Positions 23,957 to 33,951 are shown, counted from the stretch's first letter. The stretch: 64,000 nucleotides of DNA from Candidatus Thiothrix sulfatifontis (GCA_022828425.1 CP094685.1:1984001-2048000), one strand, 5' to 3'. Made by a program: numbers and translations. The notes: generated by a model from the sequence alone, not told the origin.

Positions 23957-25357
23957 TTAAAACGGCAATGCCTCCGGGGTCAATTGCAGGCGTTGAATAT
24001 CGGCACGAAACAGGGCGCGGATGGCTTCTAAGCGTTCCGGCGTATCGGCTTCAAAGCGCAAGGTAATAGTGGGGCTGGTATTGGAGGCACGCGCTAAACC
24101 CCAGCCGTCGGCGTATTCGGCACGCATTCCATCGAGCGTAATCAGGCGTTGTGCGTGCAGTTGCTGATCTTGCATCCAGATTTGCATCACTGCTGCTGCC
24201 GCTTCGTAAGAGGCAAAGTAGACCTTGTGTTCTGGCGTGCTGAAACCTTCAGAAATTCGGGCGAATACTTGCGCGGGAGTAGCGGTCTCACAGGACAACA
24301 CTTCTAGCAAACGCGCGGCAATGTACATGCCATCGTCGTATTCCATGCCACGATCGCGTAACACGATATGCCCACTGAATTCCCCGCCTAATACCGCGTT
24401 GTGTTTTCGGATGTATTTTTTCAGCAAGGAATGCCCGCTAATGCACATGCCGGGAATGCCGCCCGCGTCACGGATAGCCTGCTCCAGCCGATAAGTGCAT
24501 TTCACGTCATAGGCGACCATACGCCCCGGTTGCTGTGGCAATACCGCTTGCGCCAGCAGGATGAGGATACGATCCGGCCAGAGAATATGCCCATTACCAT
24601 CGACGGCAATCAAGCGGTCGCCATCGCCATCAAAAGCAATGCCAATATCCAGCCCTTGTTCGCGCACCAAGGTTTGCAGCGCTTGCAAATTCGCAGGTTG
24701 CGTCGGGTCGGGGGAATGGTTGGGGAAATTGCCATCGACTTCACAAAACAGCGGGTAAACTTCGCAACCCAAATCGCGGAAAAAATGTTCCGCCAACAAT
24801 GCAGTTGCGCCATTGCCGCAATCCAGCCCAATCCGCAGGCGGCGTTGCAGGTGGATTTGCTGGCACACGGTGTGTTGATATGTGCTCAGAATGCTGGCGG
24901 TTTGCACGCTGCCTGCATCGGGCTGATGCCAGAGTTCGCCGCGAATAATGCGCTCGTACAGGCGTTGAATGCGCTCGTTGTACTGGCATTCGCCGTTGAT
25001 CACAATTTTAATGCCGTTTTGGTCGGGCGGATTGTGACTGCCTGTAATCATCACCCCGTGCGGCGCAAGCCCCGATTGCACGGCGAAATACAACACCGGC
25101 GTTGGCACTAAACCGACATTGGTGACATGGCAACCCGCCGCCATTAAGCCTTCAATGGCGGCTTGCGCTAAGGCGGGGCTGGAAAGCCGCCCATCGCGCC
25201 CCACCACCACTGCTTGCTCACCCCGATCACGCAATTGCGAGCCAATGGCTTGCCCGATCAGGCGCACACTGTGCTCGGTGAGATTGTCAGCATAAACACC
25301 GCGCACATCGTAAGCACGGAATAAAGAATGGGAGATGAGTGGTTGCGGAATGCTCAT
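23957..25357 (-). CDS. algC: Phosphomannomutase/phosphoglucomutase
   Basis: A 466-residue alpha-D-phosphohexomutase. The phosphoserine loop is MITGSHNPPDQNG with S107, the metal loop is AFDGDGDRL, the sugar-binding loop is GGEFSGHI, and the phosphate-binding region near the C-terminus is RASNTSPTITLRFEA. It interconverts hexose 1- and 6-phosphates for alginate, LPS or glycogen precursors. It lies 3 bp after dut in the coaBC-dut-algC-argB block, the same order as in Pseudomonas. Confidence 0.93.
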   Translation of the reverse strand: MSIPQPLISHSLFRAYDVRGVYADNLTEHSVRLIGQAIGSQLRDRGEQAVVVGRDGRLSSPALAQAAIEGLMAAGCHVTNVGLVPTPVLYFAVQSGLAPHGVMITGSHNPPDQNGIKIVINGECQYNERIQRLYERIIRGELWHQPDAGSVQTASILSTYQHTVCQQIHLQRRLRIGLDCGNGATALLAEHFFRDLGCEVYPLFCEVDGNFPNHSPDPTQPANLQALQTLVREQGLDIGIAFDGDGDRLIAVDGNGHILWPDRILILLAQAVLPQQPGRMVAYDVKCTYRLEQAIRDAGGIPGMCISGHSLLKKYIRKHNAVLGGEFSGHIVLRDRGMEYDDGMYIAARLLEVLSCETATPAQVFARISEGFSTPEHKVYFASYEAAAAVMQIWMQDQQLHAQRLITLDGMRAEYADGWGLARASNTSPTITLRFEADTPERLEAIRALFRADIQRLQLTPEALPF

Positions 25358-25360
25358 GCT

Positions 25361-25816
25361 TTAGTGCCGCCCGGAATGTCCAAAACCGCCTTCACCACGG
25401 TGCGACTGGTCGAAATCGTCAACCTGTTGCAGCGCTACTTGCACCACCGGCACAAAGACCAATTGCGCAATGCGTTCGCCCGGTTGAATCGTGAAGCTGT
25501 CGTTACCCCGATTCCAGCAGGAAATGAATAATTGCCCTTGGTAGTCCGAATCAATCAAACCGACCAGATTCCCTAGCACAATCCCGTGTTTATGCCCCAA
25601 ACCAGAACGCGGCAAAATGACAGCAGCCAGCGTTGGGTCGCCGATGTGAATCGCAATGCCAGTGGGAATGAGTTCTGTGTCCCCCGCATTCAATACCAGC
25701 GGTGCATCCAAACAGGCGCGTAAATCCATGCCCGCCGAGCCGATGGTGGCGTATTCGGGTAAAGGAAATTCAGTGCCAATGCGTGGGTCGAGGATTTTGT
25801 ATTCAATCGTGGTCAT
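25361..25816 (-). CDS. dut: dUTP diphosphatase
   Basis: A 151-residue trimeric dUTPase that keeps uracil out of DNA and supplies dUMP. The five motifs are visible: [47 protein letters not shown] and the C-terminal [12 protein letters not shown] that closes over the active site. It overlaps the end of coaBC by 14 bp, so the pair is translationally linked. Confidence 0.97.
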   Translation of the reverse strand: MTTIEYKILDPRIGTEFPLPEYATIGSAGMDLRACLDAPLVLNAGDTELIPTGIAIHIGDPTLAAVILPRSGLGHKHGIVLGNLVGLIDSDYQGQLFISCWNRGNDSFTIQPGERIAQLVFVPVVQVALQQVDDFDQSHRGEGGFGHSGRH

Positions 25817-27026
25817 GTGTCGGTTGCTTCCGTTGCAAGTATTGGGCTGCCACTAATTTCATCAAGGCTGTGGCAAGCGCGTGTTTATCCATTTCAGGCA
25901 GGGAAGTATGCCCGTCTTTCCACACCACTTCGAGCGCATTGGTGGGTTGGTCGAAGGCTTTGCCATCTGCTACCGAATTCGCGGCGATCATGTCGAGGTT
26001 TTTGCGTTCCAGTTTGCTGCGGGCGTAGGTCATTAAATCGTGGGTTTCGGCGGCAAAGCCTACGGTGAACAGGTGCGGGTAGGTTTGCTTGATGGTAGCC
26101 AAAATATCGGTGGTGCGCTGCATTTCCAGATGAAGGGTAGCCGCGTTTTTTTTGATTTTGCGGTCTGCCACGCTGACCGGGGTGTAATCAGCAACGGCGG
26201 CGGTGGCAATGAACAAATCCGCTTGTTTGGCGGCTTCACGGGTGGCGTTGAGCATGTCCGCTGCCGATTCGGTGATAACGCGGCTTACTCCAGCGGGGCA
26301 ATCCAACGCCACCTGCCCGGAAACCAACATGACCTTTGCGCCCATGCTGACTGCTGCGGAGGCGACCGCGTAACCCATTTTGCCGGAACTGCGATTGGTG
26401 AGAAAACGCACTGGATCAATCGCTTCGCGGGTGGGACCTGCAGTAATTAAGACGCGCACCCCTTGCAGCAATTGGCTGGTAGCGCAACAGGCTTCTAATT
26501 CGCGCACAATGTCCGCAGGTTCGAGCATTCGCCCCAAGCCGGTATCGCCACAGGCTTGCACCCCTTCTGCCGGGCCGAACACCGTCACGCCGCGTGTTTG
26601 CAGGGTTTGCAGGTTGTGCTGGGTGGCGGCATGTTTCCACATTTGCTGATTCATGGCCGGGGCAACGATCACGCGGGCAGTGGAGGCAAGGCAAACCGTA
26701 CTCAATAAATCATCCGCCACGCCCCAAGTTAAGCGTGCCAAGGTATTGGCGGTGGCAGGCGCAATCAAAATCACATCTGCCCAGCGTGCCAATTCGATAT
26801 GCCCCATGCCCATTTCGGCTTGCGGGTCGAGCAATTCGGTATGCACCGGGTTGCCGGACAACGCTTGCAGCGTCAGCGGGGTAATGAAGGCTTGGGCGGA
26901 GGCGGTCATGCACACCCGCACGTTCGCGCCTTGTTTCACTAACAAACGTGTCAGTTCAGCGGATTTGTAGGCGGCGATACCGCCACTTATCCCTAAAAGG
27001 ATGTTCTTACTAGGAAGGAATGCCAT
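25803..27026 (-). CDS. coaBC: Bifunctional phosphopantothenoylcysteine decarboxylase/synthetase
   Basis: 407 residues with two coenzyme A biosynthetic domains. The N-terminal CoaC flavoprotein (about 1-185) shows [17 protein letters not shown], the active His region NPVHTE and PAMNQQMW. The C-terminal CoaB (about 190-400) shows [21 protein letters not shown] and [16 protein letters not shown]. It starts the coaBC-dut-algC-argB block and is divergent from radC with 52 bp between them. Confidence 0.97.
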   Translation of the reverse strand: MAFLPSKNILLGISGGIAAYKSAELTRLLVKQGANVRVCMTASAQAFITPLTLQALSGNPVHTELLDPQAEMGMGHIELARWADVILIAPATANTLARLTWGVADDLLSTVCLASTARVIVAPAMNQQMWKHAATQHNLQTLQTRGVTVFGPAEGVQACGDTGLGRMLEPADIVRELEACCATSQLLQGVRVLITAGPTREAIDPVRFLTNRSSGKMGYAVASAAVSMGAKVMLVSGQVALDCPAGVSRVITESAADMLNATREAAKQADLFIATAAVADYTPVSVADRKIKKNAATLHLEMQRTTDILATIKQTYPHLFTVGFAAETHDLMTYARSKLERKNLDMIAANSVADGKAFDQPTNALEVVWKDGHTSLPEMDKHALATALMKLVAAQYLQRKQPTHDHD

Positions 27027-27078
27027 AAAATTTGTGTTTTAAACCCTTGAATCCTACTCAACAATAAAAGCGAAACCC

Positions 27079-27750
27079 ATGGCAATTACTGACTGGCCTC
27101 TTGATGAACGCCCGCGTGAAAAATTGATGTTACGCGGCGCACCAGCCTTGTCCGATGCCGAATTGCTGGCAATTTTTTTGCGTGTCGGGGTCAAGGGCAA
27201 GACGGCGGTTGACCTCTCCCGCGAACTGCTGCAAACGTTTGGCAGTTTACGTCAATTATTTGATGCAGACGCACAAAATTTTTGTGCAACGCACGGGATG
27301 GGGGAAGCCAAATACGTGCAATTGCAAGCGGTGTTGGAAATGTCCAAACGTTACCTCAGCGAAAAGATGCGGCGTGGGGACGCGCTAAGTGACCCTGAGG
27401 CGGTACGTTTTTACCTGACTTCCAAATTGCGCGATTACCGTTTTGAGGTATTCGCCTGTTTATTCCTCGATAATCGTCACCGGGTGATTCAGTACGAAGA
27501 GCTGTTTCGCGGGACGATTGACGGGGCAAGTGTACACCCGCGTGAAGTGGTGCGCCGTGCGTTACATCACAATGCAGCGGCCATTATTTTCGCGCATAAT
27601 CACCCTTCCGGCGTTGCCGAACCCAGTCAGGCGGATGAGCGCATTACCCAAAAGCTCAAAGATGCTTTGCATTTAATTGATGTTAGGGTGTTGGATCATT
27701 TTGTGATCGGCGATCAAGTAGTCTCGTTTGCCGAACGTGGGTTGTTGTAG
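27079..27750 (+). CDS. radC: RadC family JAMM-domain protein
   Basis: 223 residues, the family length. The N-terminal UPF0758 helix-hairpin region has [25 protein letters not shown]; the C-terminal domain has the metal motif [20 protein letters not shown]. Once called a DNA repair protein, its real role is unclear; JAMM domains are metalloproteases or deubiquitinase-like. It is divergent from coaBC, the standard arrangement. Confidence 0.95.
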   Translation: MAITDWPLDERPREKLMLRGAPALSDAELLAIFLRVGVKGKTAVDLSRELLQTFGSLRQLFDADAQNFCATHGMGEAKYVQLQAVLEMSKRYLSEKMRRGDALSDPEAVRFYLTSKLRDYRFEVFACLFLDNRHRVIQYEELFRGTIDGASVHPREVVRRALHHNAAAIIFAHNHPSGVAEPSQADERITQKLKDALHLIDVRVLDHFVIGDQVVSFAERGLL

Positions 27751-27787
27751 AATAACCGTTTACCACCATTAAAAAAGGATTTATCCC

Positions 27788-28501
27788 GTGATTACAGCCG
27801 AACAGGAACAACAAGTCAGCGGCGCAATGGAGCTGCTGAGCGCTTATATTGCGAACCCGCCGTGGGAAGAGTGGATGGTTGAAGTCTTCTCCGATGCGAT
27901 TGCTTATGCCGCTGAAATGCTGGAATTATCCGGCGACGAAGTGCTGGATTACCTTGATGAAGAACCCTTAGGGCAAATGGCGCATTCGCATGTGTTTGAG
28001 CATTTTGTAACGACCGAAACCAATGAAGACGGCGAAAGTGTGCTGGAAGCCTTTATTCGCGCCCGCGTGCAACAGGAAGATAAATCGTTCGCCTGTCAGT
28101 ATTTGGATGCGTTTGCACATTCCGAACTCGCGTTGTGGGAAGTGTTGGGCAAAGTCGGTAAAAAAGTGGAAGTGCGCCGCTTGGGTTCAGATGAGCCAAG
28201 CGTGTTGGCGCAATTGGATGCGACCAATATTCCCACCAATATTTGCATTGCGTCGCGTTTATTGAAGCTGCCGAATGAGCAGAATATCTTCAGCTTTGGG
28301 ATGTTGCCGATTGAACGCACTGAAGCGGAAGAGATTTTGGCGTATTTGGCGCAAGTCCGTGCCGAAATGCTGGAAACGGCGCAAACCGAAGTACAGGATC
28401 ACGAAGCGGAAGACATTGAAGCGGCAATTGTTGAAGAATTGACCGATGTGATGTTCCATGAAACGCTGACAGCGTGGATTGGTCAAGGCTTTGAGAGTTA
28501 A
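27788..28501 (+). CDS. Conserved acidic protein of unknown function
   Basis: A 237-residue, strongly acidic soluble protein starting with GTG after AAGGA. It contains many EE/DE pairs (AEEILAYLAQVRAEML, EAEDIEAAIVEELTDVMF) and looks mainly helical. I do not recognise a family. It lies 37 bp after radC on the same strand and ends at a strong terminator. Confidence 0.75.
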   Translation: MITAEQEQQVSGAMELLSAYIANPPWEEWMVEVFSDAIAYAAEMLELSGDEVLDYLDEEPLGQMAHSHVFEHFVTTETNEDGESVLEAFIRARVQQEDKSFACQYLDAFAHSELALWEVLGKVGKKVEVRRLGSDEPSVLAQLDATNIPTNICIASRLLKLPNEQNIFSFGMLPIERTEAEEILAYLAQVRAEMLETAQTEVQDHEAEDIEAAIVEELTDVMFHETLTAWIGQGFES

Positions 28502-28650
28502 ACAAAGAAAAAAGCCACCGATTTGAGTCGGTGGCTTTGGATGTTTTTTTCTAATTTTAATGTTGTGTCATTATAATAACTTGTCACAACATGGTTTAGT
28601 GCTTGTATTCCTCCTAGCTGGCGTCTAATGCGCTCTCCAGTACAAGCACT
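28502..28650 (-). ncRNA. Candidate small RNA, about 150 nt
   Basis: Minus-strand unit with all parts of an sRNA gene. A TATAAT lies just upstream. The predicted start is at the base of hairpin 1 (10-bp perfect stem, AGTGCTTGTA / TACAAGCACT, 28598-28650). Hairpin 2 follows (ATGTTGTG / CACAACAT, 28560-28592), and then a strong terminator with T-run at 28501-28538. The loop of hairpin 1 holds an inner CTGG/CCAG stem and two GGA motifs (CTGGAGAG, CTAGGAGGAA). No ORF of note. It does not match 6S, tmRNA, SRP or RNase P RNA by eye. It could instead be the 3' untranslated region of ssb. Confidence 0.5.
28511..28550. terminator. Bidirectional terminator
   Basis: AAAGCCACCGA (28511-28521), loop, TCGGTGGCTTT (28528-28538). 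A T-run follows at 28544-28550 on plus, and CTTTTTTCTTT follows on minus. It ends the 27788 gene and the candidate minus-strand RNA. Confidence 0.88.
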
Positions 28651-28657
28651 GGGGAAG

Positions 28658-28686
28658 ATTATAGGGGCTGAGTCGCGGCCTGCCTA
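28658..28686 (-). promoter_or_regulatory. Candidate promoter of the small RNA
   Basis: On the minus strand TAGGCA (28686-28681), 17-bp spacer, perfect TATAAT (28663-28658). The predicted start is about 7 bases on, at the foot of hairpin 1. Confidence 0.5.
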
Positions 28687-28731
28687 CTGGCACCAAGACC
28701 AGCTTGTACAAGGGTATCCCCTAGATGCGAT

Positions 28732-29241
28732 TTAGAAGGGAATATCATCGTCGAAGTCTTCAAAGCCACGACTCGGTGCATTGTCTGCTGGCGCAGAGGG
28801 TGCATTGCCACCGTAACCACCGCCATTACTAGCGCCTTGATTACTGCTGCGTTGCGCGGGGGCGGCGGATGAGTCGTCGTAATTGCCCGAACCCATGCCG
28901 CCGCCGGGACGCCCGCCCAGCATTTTCATATCGGTGGCGTTCACTTCGGTGCGGTAGTGTTTTTGCCCATCTTTTTCCCACGAACGGGTTTTCAGGCTGC
29001 CTTCGACGTAAAGCAATTGGCCTTTGCGAACATAATCACCAACGACTTTGGCTAAGCCTCGGTAAAAAGTCACGTTGTGCCATTCAGTGGCTTCCTTCTT
29101 CTCGCCGGTATTTTTGTCTTTCCATGATTCACTGGTGGCGACACTGATATTGGCGATTGCGTCACCGCTGGGCATGTATTTCATCTCAGGGTCTCTGCCC
29201 ACCGTGCCAACCAGAATGACTTTGTTGATACCATTTGCCAT
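28732..29241 (-). CDS. ssb: Single-stranded DNA-binding protein
   Basis: 169 residues: an N-terminal OB fold (about 1-112, [34 protein letters not shown]), a Gly/Ser/Asn-rich linker, and the acidic tip FDDDIPF that recruits partner proteins. It lies 32 bp after the MFS gene on the same strand; ssb and an MFS gene next to uvrA is a common gammaproteobacterial order, though uvrA is not here. Confidence 0.97.
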   Translation of the reverse strand: MANGINKVILVGTVGRDPEMKYMPSGDAIANISVATSESWKDKNTGEKKEATEWHNVTFYRGLAKVVGDYVRKGQLLYVEGSLKTRSWEKDGQKHYRTEVNATDMKMLGGRPGGGMGSGNYDDSSAAPAQRSSNQGASNGGGYGGNAPSAPADNAPSRGFEDFDDDIPF

Positions 29242-29273
29242 GTTCGTTCCTTATGTCAATATTTCGCGAGATT

Positions 29274-30632
29274 CTACGCTGAAGCGGGTGAGAATGCATC
29301 CAAGCCCGCCTGATCGAGTGCGGTCTTGTCGATTTTCAGATAAGCGATGCATTCTTCGGCGGCGAGTGCAACTTCCTTTACGCCAGCGACAGCCAGCAAT
29401 TCGGTATGCAAGCGTTGCGGGTCAGAAAACAGCAACGGATCCAGCTTCAGTATTTTACTGGTATAAAAAGTCGGCTGAGGCAATTGCAGCGCGACTAATA
29501 ACCAGATGCCCACCACCACCGCACTGAACAGGAATACGCCGGTTGCGCCCCATTCATGATTCACCATGCCGCCGAGAGTACCGCCTGCAAAGATGCCTAA
29601 GAACTGCGAGCTACTGAAAATCCCCATCGCGGTTCCCTTGGTATTAACGTCGGAATATTTAGCCACTAACGACGGTTGTACCGCCTCCAAAAAGTTAAAA
29701 CCAATGAAAAACAGCCAAAAAGCGACCAGCAACCACACGATCTGAGCATGACCGGCTGCCATGAGTAATTCGGCAATAATCAGTAAGACGGTGCAACCCA
29801 GCAAGAGCGGGCGAATCTTGCGCTGTTTTTCCGCCATAATAATCAGCGGGACAGACAGCACGAATGAGCCAATGAATACCGGCAAATACACCTTCCAATG
29901 CTCCGCCGTCGGCAGCCCCAATTCGTGGGTGAACAGGGTGGGCAATACCAAAAAGTTGGCTGTCATCACCAAATGCAGGATAAAAACCCCCACATTCATG
30001 CGCAATAACGCCGCATTACTAAGCGCTGTGCTGAGGTAGCTTTTGATGATACCGGCGTCACGGTGTTGCAAGGTGCGCGCGGGGTTGGGAATCACGAATA
30101 CCACCAACGCAATCCCCGATAGCGCGAGCAGCATGGTTAACCAGAAAATACTGGGAACACCACCCACTTGACTGACAATCGGCCCCAGAATCATTCCCAG
30201 CATGAAGGACACCCCAATGGTTAGCCCAATCACGCCCATGGTGCGAATGCGGTGTTCTTCGCGAATCAAATCCGCCGCCAGTGCCATCGTTGGCGCAGCC
30301 ACCGCGCCCATGCCTTGAATCATGCGCCCCAGCACGATGAGCCACATGGATGACGCCAGTGCTGCAATCACGCTTCCCAGCGCAAATACCAACAAACCAC
30401 CGATAATGACCGGCTTGCGTCCGACTTTATCCGAAAGAATGCCGAGTGGGATTTGGAACACCGCTTGCGATAAACCGTAAATGCCAATGGCTAAGCCCGC
30501 CAACGCGGGGGTGGAATCCGGGAAGGTTTCTGCATACAGCGCGAATACGGGCAGGATCATAAACAGACCCAACATCCGCACCGCATAAATCGCAGCAAGG
30601 GAGGCGGTGACGCGCCATTCCAGACTATTCAT
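29274..30632 (-). CDS. MFS transporter, YajR-like
   Basis: 452 residues: twelve hydrophobic helices (about 1-385) plus a small C-terminal soluble domain. The MFS motif A is GILSDKVGRKPVIIGG, and IPLGILSD precedes it. The tail (about 390-452, DPQRLHTELLAVAGVKEVALAAEECIAYLKIDKTALD) has a ferredoxin-like pattern, as in the YAM domain of E. coli YajR (454 residues). YajR is a proton-driven exporter with unknown substrate. Family call is from length and architecture. Confidence 0.85.
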   Translation of the reverse strand: MNSLEWRVTASLAAIYAVRMLGLFMILPVFALYAETFPDSTPALAGLAIGIYGLSQAVFQIPLGILSDKVGRKPVIIGGLLVFALGSVIAALASSMWLIVLGRMIQGMGAVAAPTMALAADLIREEHRIRTMGVIGLTIGVSFMLGMILGPIVSQVGGVPSIFWLTMLLALSGIALVVFVIPNPARTLQHRDAGIIKSYLSTALSNAALLRMNVGVFILHLVMTANFLVLPTLFTHELGLPTAEHWKVYLPVFIGSFVLSVPLIIMAEKQRKIRPLLLGCTVLLIIAELLMAAGHAQIVWLLVAFWLFFIGFNFLEAVQPSLVAKYSDVNTKGTAMGIFSSSQFLGIFAGGTLGGMVNHEWGATGVFLFSAVVVGIWLLVALQLPQPTFYTSKILKLDPLLFSDPQRLHTELLAVAGVKEVALAAEECIAYLKIDKTALDQAGLDAFSPASA

Positions 30633-30714
30633 AGGTTTGTTACCGCTCTACAAAACAAAGTAGGGACATATAGTAGCGGTTTTCGCCGAGGATGAAACAT
30701 CCCTCACAACGTTA

Positions 30715-32091
30715 TCATAGCGATTTGACTTTGAACTTACGCCCTTTGATCTTGCCATTCAGCAGGCAATTCAACGCTTGTTTGGCAGCGCTACGCTCGA
30801 CCGCAACGTAGGCGGCGTATTCCAATACGTCGATTTTGCCGACCGATTTACCATTAATGCCATCTTCGCCGGTGAGTGCGCCGAGGATGTCGCCGGGGCG
30901 GACTTTTTCCTTGCGCCCCGCCGCAATGCACAGCGTGACATTGCTGGGTTGAGTAGGGCTGAGCGCCGCTTTGGGCAGGGCGGAAATCACTTCGTAGTCC
31001 AGTTCGGTTTTCTGCGCAATGCCAATGTCAGCCAGTTTGTGGCGTTCGGCATCGGTGAGTAGATTGAGTGCCATGCCTTCCTTGCCCGCGCGTCCGGTAC
31101 GCCCGATGCGGTGGATGTAAATGTCGGCATCGTGCGGTAATTCGTAGTTGATGACGCAGGGCAGGTCTTCGATGTCCAACCCGCGTGCGGCAACGTCGGT
31201 GGCGACCAGCAAATTGAAGCTGTTGTGTTTGAATTGCACGAATACTTCGTCGCGGTCACGCTGTTCCATTTCGCCGTGCAAGGCTTTGACGCTGAAACCG
31301 AGTTGGCTCAAATGTTCGGTGATTTCGCGTACGCCGACTTTCATATTGCAGAAAATCACCGCCGAACGCGGTTTGTAATGCGCCAGCAAGGTTTCGAGTG
31401 CGGCCAGCCGTTCAGTTTTATTGCACAGGTACGAATACTGGTTAATGACCCCGGCGGTATGCAAGGCTTCGGCTTTGACTTCGATCGGGTTGCGTTGGAA
31501 TTGCGCACTCAGGCGTTTAATGTCGTCGGGGTAGGTGGCAGAAAACAGCAGGGTCTGGCGGTGTTTCGGGGTAAGGCTAATGATTTTGCCGATGTCTTCC
31601 ATGAAACCCATTTCCAACATGCGGTCGGCTTCGTCGAGCACCAGCGTGTGGATTTGGTTGAGTTCGATGGTGTGTTTGCCGATGTGGTCGTTAATGCGCC
31701 CCGGTGTGCCGACAATGACGTGTGCGCCGTGTTCTAGGGAAGCGGCTTGCGGAGCAAGGGGTTGCCCGCCGGTTAAAGTCACGACTTTGATATTGGGCTG
31801 GTAACGTGCCAAGCGGCGGATTTCGGTGGCGACTTGCGCACTGAGTTCGCGGGTCGGGCAGAGTACCAAGGCTTGCGCGGCGAAATTTTGCGGGTCTAGT
31901 TTTGCCAGCAAGGTAATTGCAAACACGGCGGTTTTGCCGCTGCCGGTTTTGGCTTGCCCGATTAAATCAGCGCCTTGTAAAGCGTGGGGCAGGGCTTTGG
32001 CTTGAATCCCCGTCATCAGTTTGTAACCCAAGTTGCCCAGATTGGCGAGTTGTTGGGGGGGGAGGTTCAAATTCGCGAAAGAAGCGGGCAT
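30715..32091 (-). CDS. dbpA: ATP-dependent RNA helicase DbpA
   Basis: A 458-residue DEAD-box helicase, almost the same length as E. coli DbpA (457). Helicase motifs: AKTGSGKTAVF, PTRELSAQ, DEADRMLEMG, SATYP, VATDVAARGLD, HRIGRTGRAG. The C-terminal RNA-binding domain (about 385-458) has RPGDILGALTGEDGINGKSVGKIDV and KIKGRKFKVKSL, which in E. coli targets hairpin 92 of 23S rRNA during large-subunit assembly. The ATG at 32091 gives the DbpA N-terminus; an upstream GTG at 32124 is less likely. Confidence 0.95.
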   Translation of the reverse strand: MPASFANLNLPPQQLANLGNLGYKLMTGIQAKALPHALQGADLIGQAKTGSGKTAVFAITLLAKLDPQNFAAQALVLCPTRELSAQVATEIRRLARYQPNIKVVTLTGGQPLAPQAASLEHGAHVIVGTPGRINDHIGKHTIELNQIHTLVLDEADRMLEMGFMEDIGKIISLTPKHRQTLLFSATYPDDIKRLSAQFQRNPIEVKAEALHTAGVINQYSYLCNKTERLAALETLLAHYKPRSAVIFCNMKVGVREITEHLSQLGFSVKALHGEMEQRDRDEVFVQFKHNSFNLLVATDVAARGLDIEDLPCVINYELPHDADIYIHRIGRTGRAGKEGMALNLLTDAERHKLADIGIAQKTELDYEVISALPKAALSPTQPSNVTLCIAAGRKEKVRPGDILGALTGEDGINGKSVGKIDVLEYAAYVAVERSAAKQALNCLLNGKIKGRKFKVKSL

Positions 32092-32148
32092 GGGGTGGCT
32101 CTTGGGGTCAGGGGTTAAGGCCACATTATAGCGGATTTTACCGCAAAA

Positions 32149-32177
32149 CGCCCTTCTCCCCGCGCGCGAGAAGGGCG
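32149..32177 (-). terminator. pckA terminator
   Basis: CGCCCTTCTC (32149-32158) and GAGAAGGGCG (32168-32177) form a perfect 10-bp stem. Read on the minus strand it is followed by TTTT, so it ends pckA transcription. Confidence 0.8.
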
Positions 32178-32184
32178 TGAGGCA

Positions 32185-33798
32185 TTATTCCTTGCCTTGC
32201 AATGGCGCAGCCGCGCAAATAGCAGCAGAAACACCCGCACTGTATTGCGCAAAGTTTTTGTGGAACAGTGACGCCAGATAGGTCGCCTTGGCGGTATACG
32301 CCGCTTTATCCGCCCACGTGGATGACGGTTCTAAGACGTCAGACGGCACATCCGGGCACGAAACCGGGATGTTCAAACCGAAAATGGCATCGCGGCGGGT
32401 ATCCACCTGATCCAAATCCCCATTCAGCGCGGCATTCACCATGCTGCGGGTATGGTGAATGTTCATGCGTTTACCGACGCCATAGCCGCCGCCGGTCCAG
32501 CCGGTATTGACCAGCCAGCAAGACACGCCGTGTTCGTTGATTTTCGCACCAAGCAAGTCCGCATACACCGAGGGGTGCAACGCCATGAAGGGCGCACCAA
32601 AGCAGGTGCTGAACGTTGCGGTGGGTTCGGTCACGCCTTTTTCTGTGCCCGCGACTTTGGCGGTGTAACCGGAAATGAAGTGGTACATCGCTTGTTCGGT
32701 GGTGAGCTTGGAAATCGGTGGCAATACGCCAAATGCATCGCAGGTCAGCATAATAATGTGTTTGGGGTGGCCTGCTTTGCCGGGGTATAACGCGCCCGGA
32801 ATTTGCGTAATCGGGTAGCTGGCGCGGGTGTTTTCGGTGAGACTATTGTCATCCAAATTCAGCTTGCGGGTCGCTTGATCCATCACCACATTTTCCAGCA
32901 CCGTGCCGAAGGTTTGGGTGGTTTTGTAGATCATCGGCTCTTGTTCTGCGGACAAATTAATGACTTTGGCGTAACAGCCGCCTTCCAAATTGAATACGCC
33001 GTGATCGCTCCAGCCGTGTTCGTCATCGCCGATCAGGGCGCGATTCGGGTCAGCCGAGAGCGTGGTTTTGCCCGTGCCGGATAAGCCAAACAAAATCGCC
33101 ACATCGCCCTCTTTGCCGACATTGGCAGAAGCGTGCATCGACATAATGCCGCGCTGTGGCAACAAATAGTTGAGCACCGAGAAAATGGATTTCTTGATTT
33201 CGCCCGCGTAGTGCGTGCCACCAATCAGAATCAGCCCGCGTGTCAGGTTCAAGAGCACGAATGCGCCCGAATGCGTGCCGTGCTTTTCCGGGTCGGCTTG
33301 CATATCGGGTACGTGGATGACGGTGAATTTGGGTTCGTCTACGCCTAAGGTGCGGTTCAAGTCGTCGGGGCGAATGAACATATTCCGCGCAAACAGGGCG
33401 TGCCAAGCGTATTGCGAAATAATGCGTACCGGCAATTCGTCGGCTTCGCTTGCACCAGCCAGCAAGTCTTGGACGAATAATTCGCGCCCTTCCAAAAACT
33501 GAAGCGCATCCGCCAATACTTGGTCGAATTGTGCTTCGGTGAGTGCTTTATTGACTTTGCCCCACCACACTTTATCGTGTGAGCCAGCGTCATCCACAAT
33601 GAATTTGTCATTGGGGGCGCGACCCGTAAATGTACCCGTGTAGGCGACAAAGACACCAGCTTCGCTGATTTTGCCTTCGCTGCGGTTGAGGGCTTGTTCG
33701 TAGAGAACCGGGGAGGATTGGTTCCAGTAAAGTTTATTGGTGTTTTTAAGCCCCAACGTACTGGCAAGGTGTTGTGCCAGTGTAGCAGTTGTACTCAT
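32185..33798 (-). CDS. pckA: Phosphoenolpyruvate carboxykinase (ATP)
   Basis: A 537-residue enzyme that turns oxaloacetate plus ATP into PEP, the first step of gluconeogenesis. The ATP-type signature is clear: GLSGTGKTTLSADPNR (kinase loop), HYAGEIKKSIFSVLNYLLP and EGGCYAKVINLS. GGAGG lies 7 bp before the ATG. The gene has its own promoter region with three TGTCGACA palindromes shared with sucB, suggesting that the same regulator balances the TCA cycle and gluconeogenesis. Confidence 0.97.
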   Translation of the reverse strand: MSTTATLAQHLASTLGLKNTNKLYWNQSSPVLYEQALNRSEGKISEAGVFVAYTGTFTGRAPNDKFIVDDAGSHDKVWWGKVNKALTEAQFDQVLADALQFLEGRELFVQDLLAGASEADELPVRIISQYAWHALFARNMFIRPDDLNRTLGVDEPKFTVIHVPDMQADPEKHGTHSGAFVLLNLTRGLILIGGTHYAGEIKKSIFSVLNYLLPQRGIMSMHASANVGKEGDVAILFGLSGTGKTTLSADPNRALIGDDEHGWSDHGVFNLEGGCYAKVINLSAEQEPMIYKTTQTFGTVLENVVMDQATRKLNLDDNSLTENTRASYPITQIPGALYPGKAGHPKHIIMLTCDAFGVLPPISKLTTEQAMYHFISGYTAKVAGTEKGVTEPTATFSTCFGAPFMALHPSVYADLLGAKINEHGVSCWLVNTGWTGGGYGVGKRMNIHHTRSMVNAALNGDLDQVDTRRDAIFGLNIPVSCPDVPSDVLEPSSTWADKAAYTAKATYLASLFHKNFAQYSAGVSAAICAAAPLQGKE

Positions 33799-33817
33799 AT
33801 TACGCCTCCGGTAGCGC

Positions 33818-33846
33818 CGTATAGTGTCGACAATGTGTCATGTTCA
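33818..33846 (-). promoter_or_regulatory. Candidate pckA promoter
   Basis: On the minus strand TGAACA (33846-33841), 17-bp spacer, TATACG (33823-33818); each matches 4 of 6 positions. The TGTCGACA at 33825-33832 fills the spacer, as expected for a repressor site. Confidence 0.4.
33825..33832. promoter_or_regulatory. TGTCGACA operator, pckA site 1
   Basis: Perfect TGTCGACA palindrome with an AAT flank (read as ATTGTCGACA on minus), located within the candidate pckA promoter spacer. Confidence 0.6.
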
Positions 33847-33923
33847 CGGTAAGAAGGCAAAGAATAATAGCGCACGATGTTGACTATTAGAATACATTTG
33901 CGCGTAAATTTACTGATAAATAG

Positions 33924-33937
33924 CAATATTGTCGACA
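33924..33937. promoter_or_regulatory. TGTCGACA operator, pckA site 2
   Basis: CAATATTGTCGACA is the exact reverse complement of the 14-bp form upstream of sucB (TGTCGACAATATTG). Confidence 0.65.
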
Positions 33938-33951
33938 TATTAATGAATGCC

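Noticed and set aside
28560-28730. 6S RNA, SRP RNA or tmRNA
   Set aside because: No match to the conserved cores of these RNAs; the order of hairpins and the length also differ.
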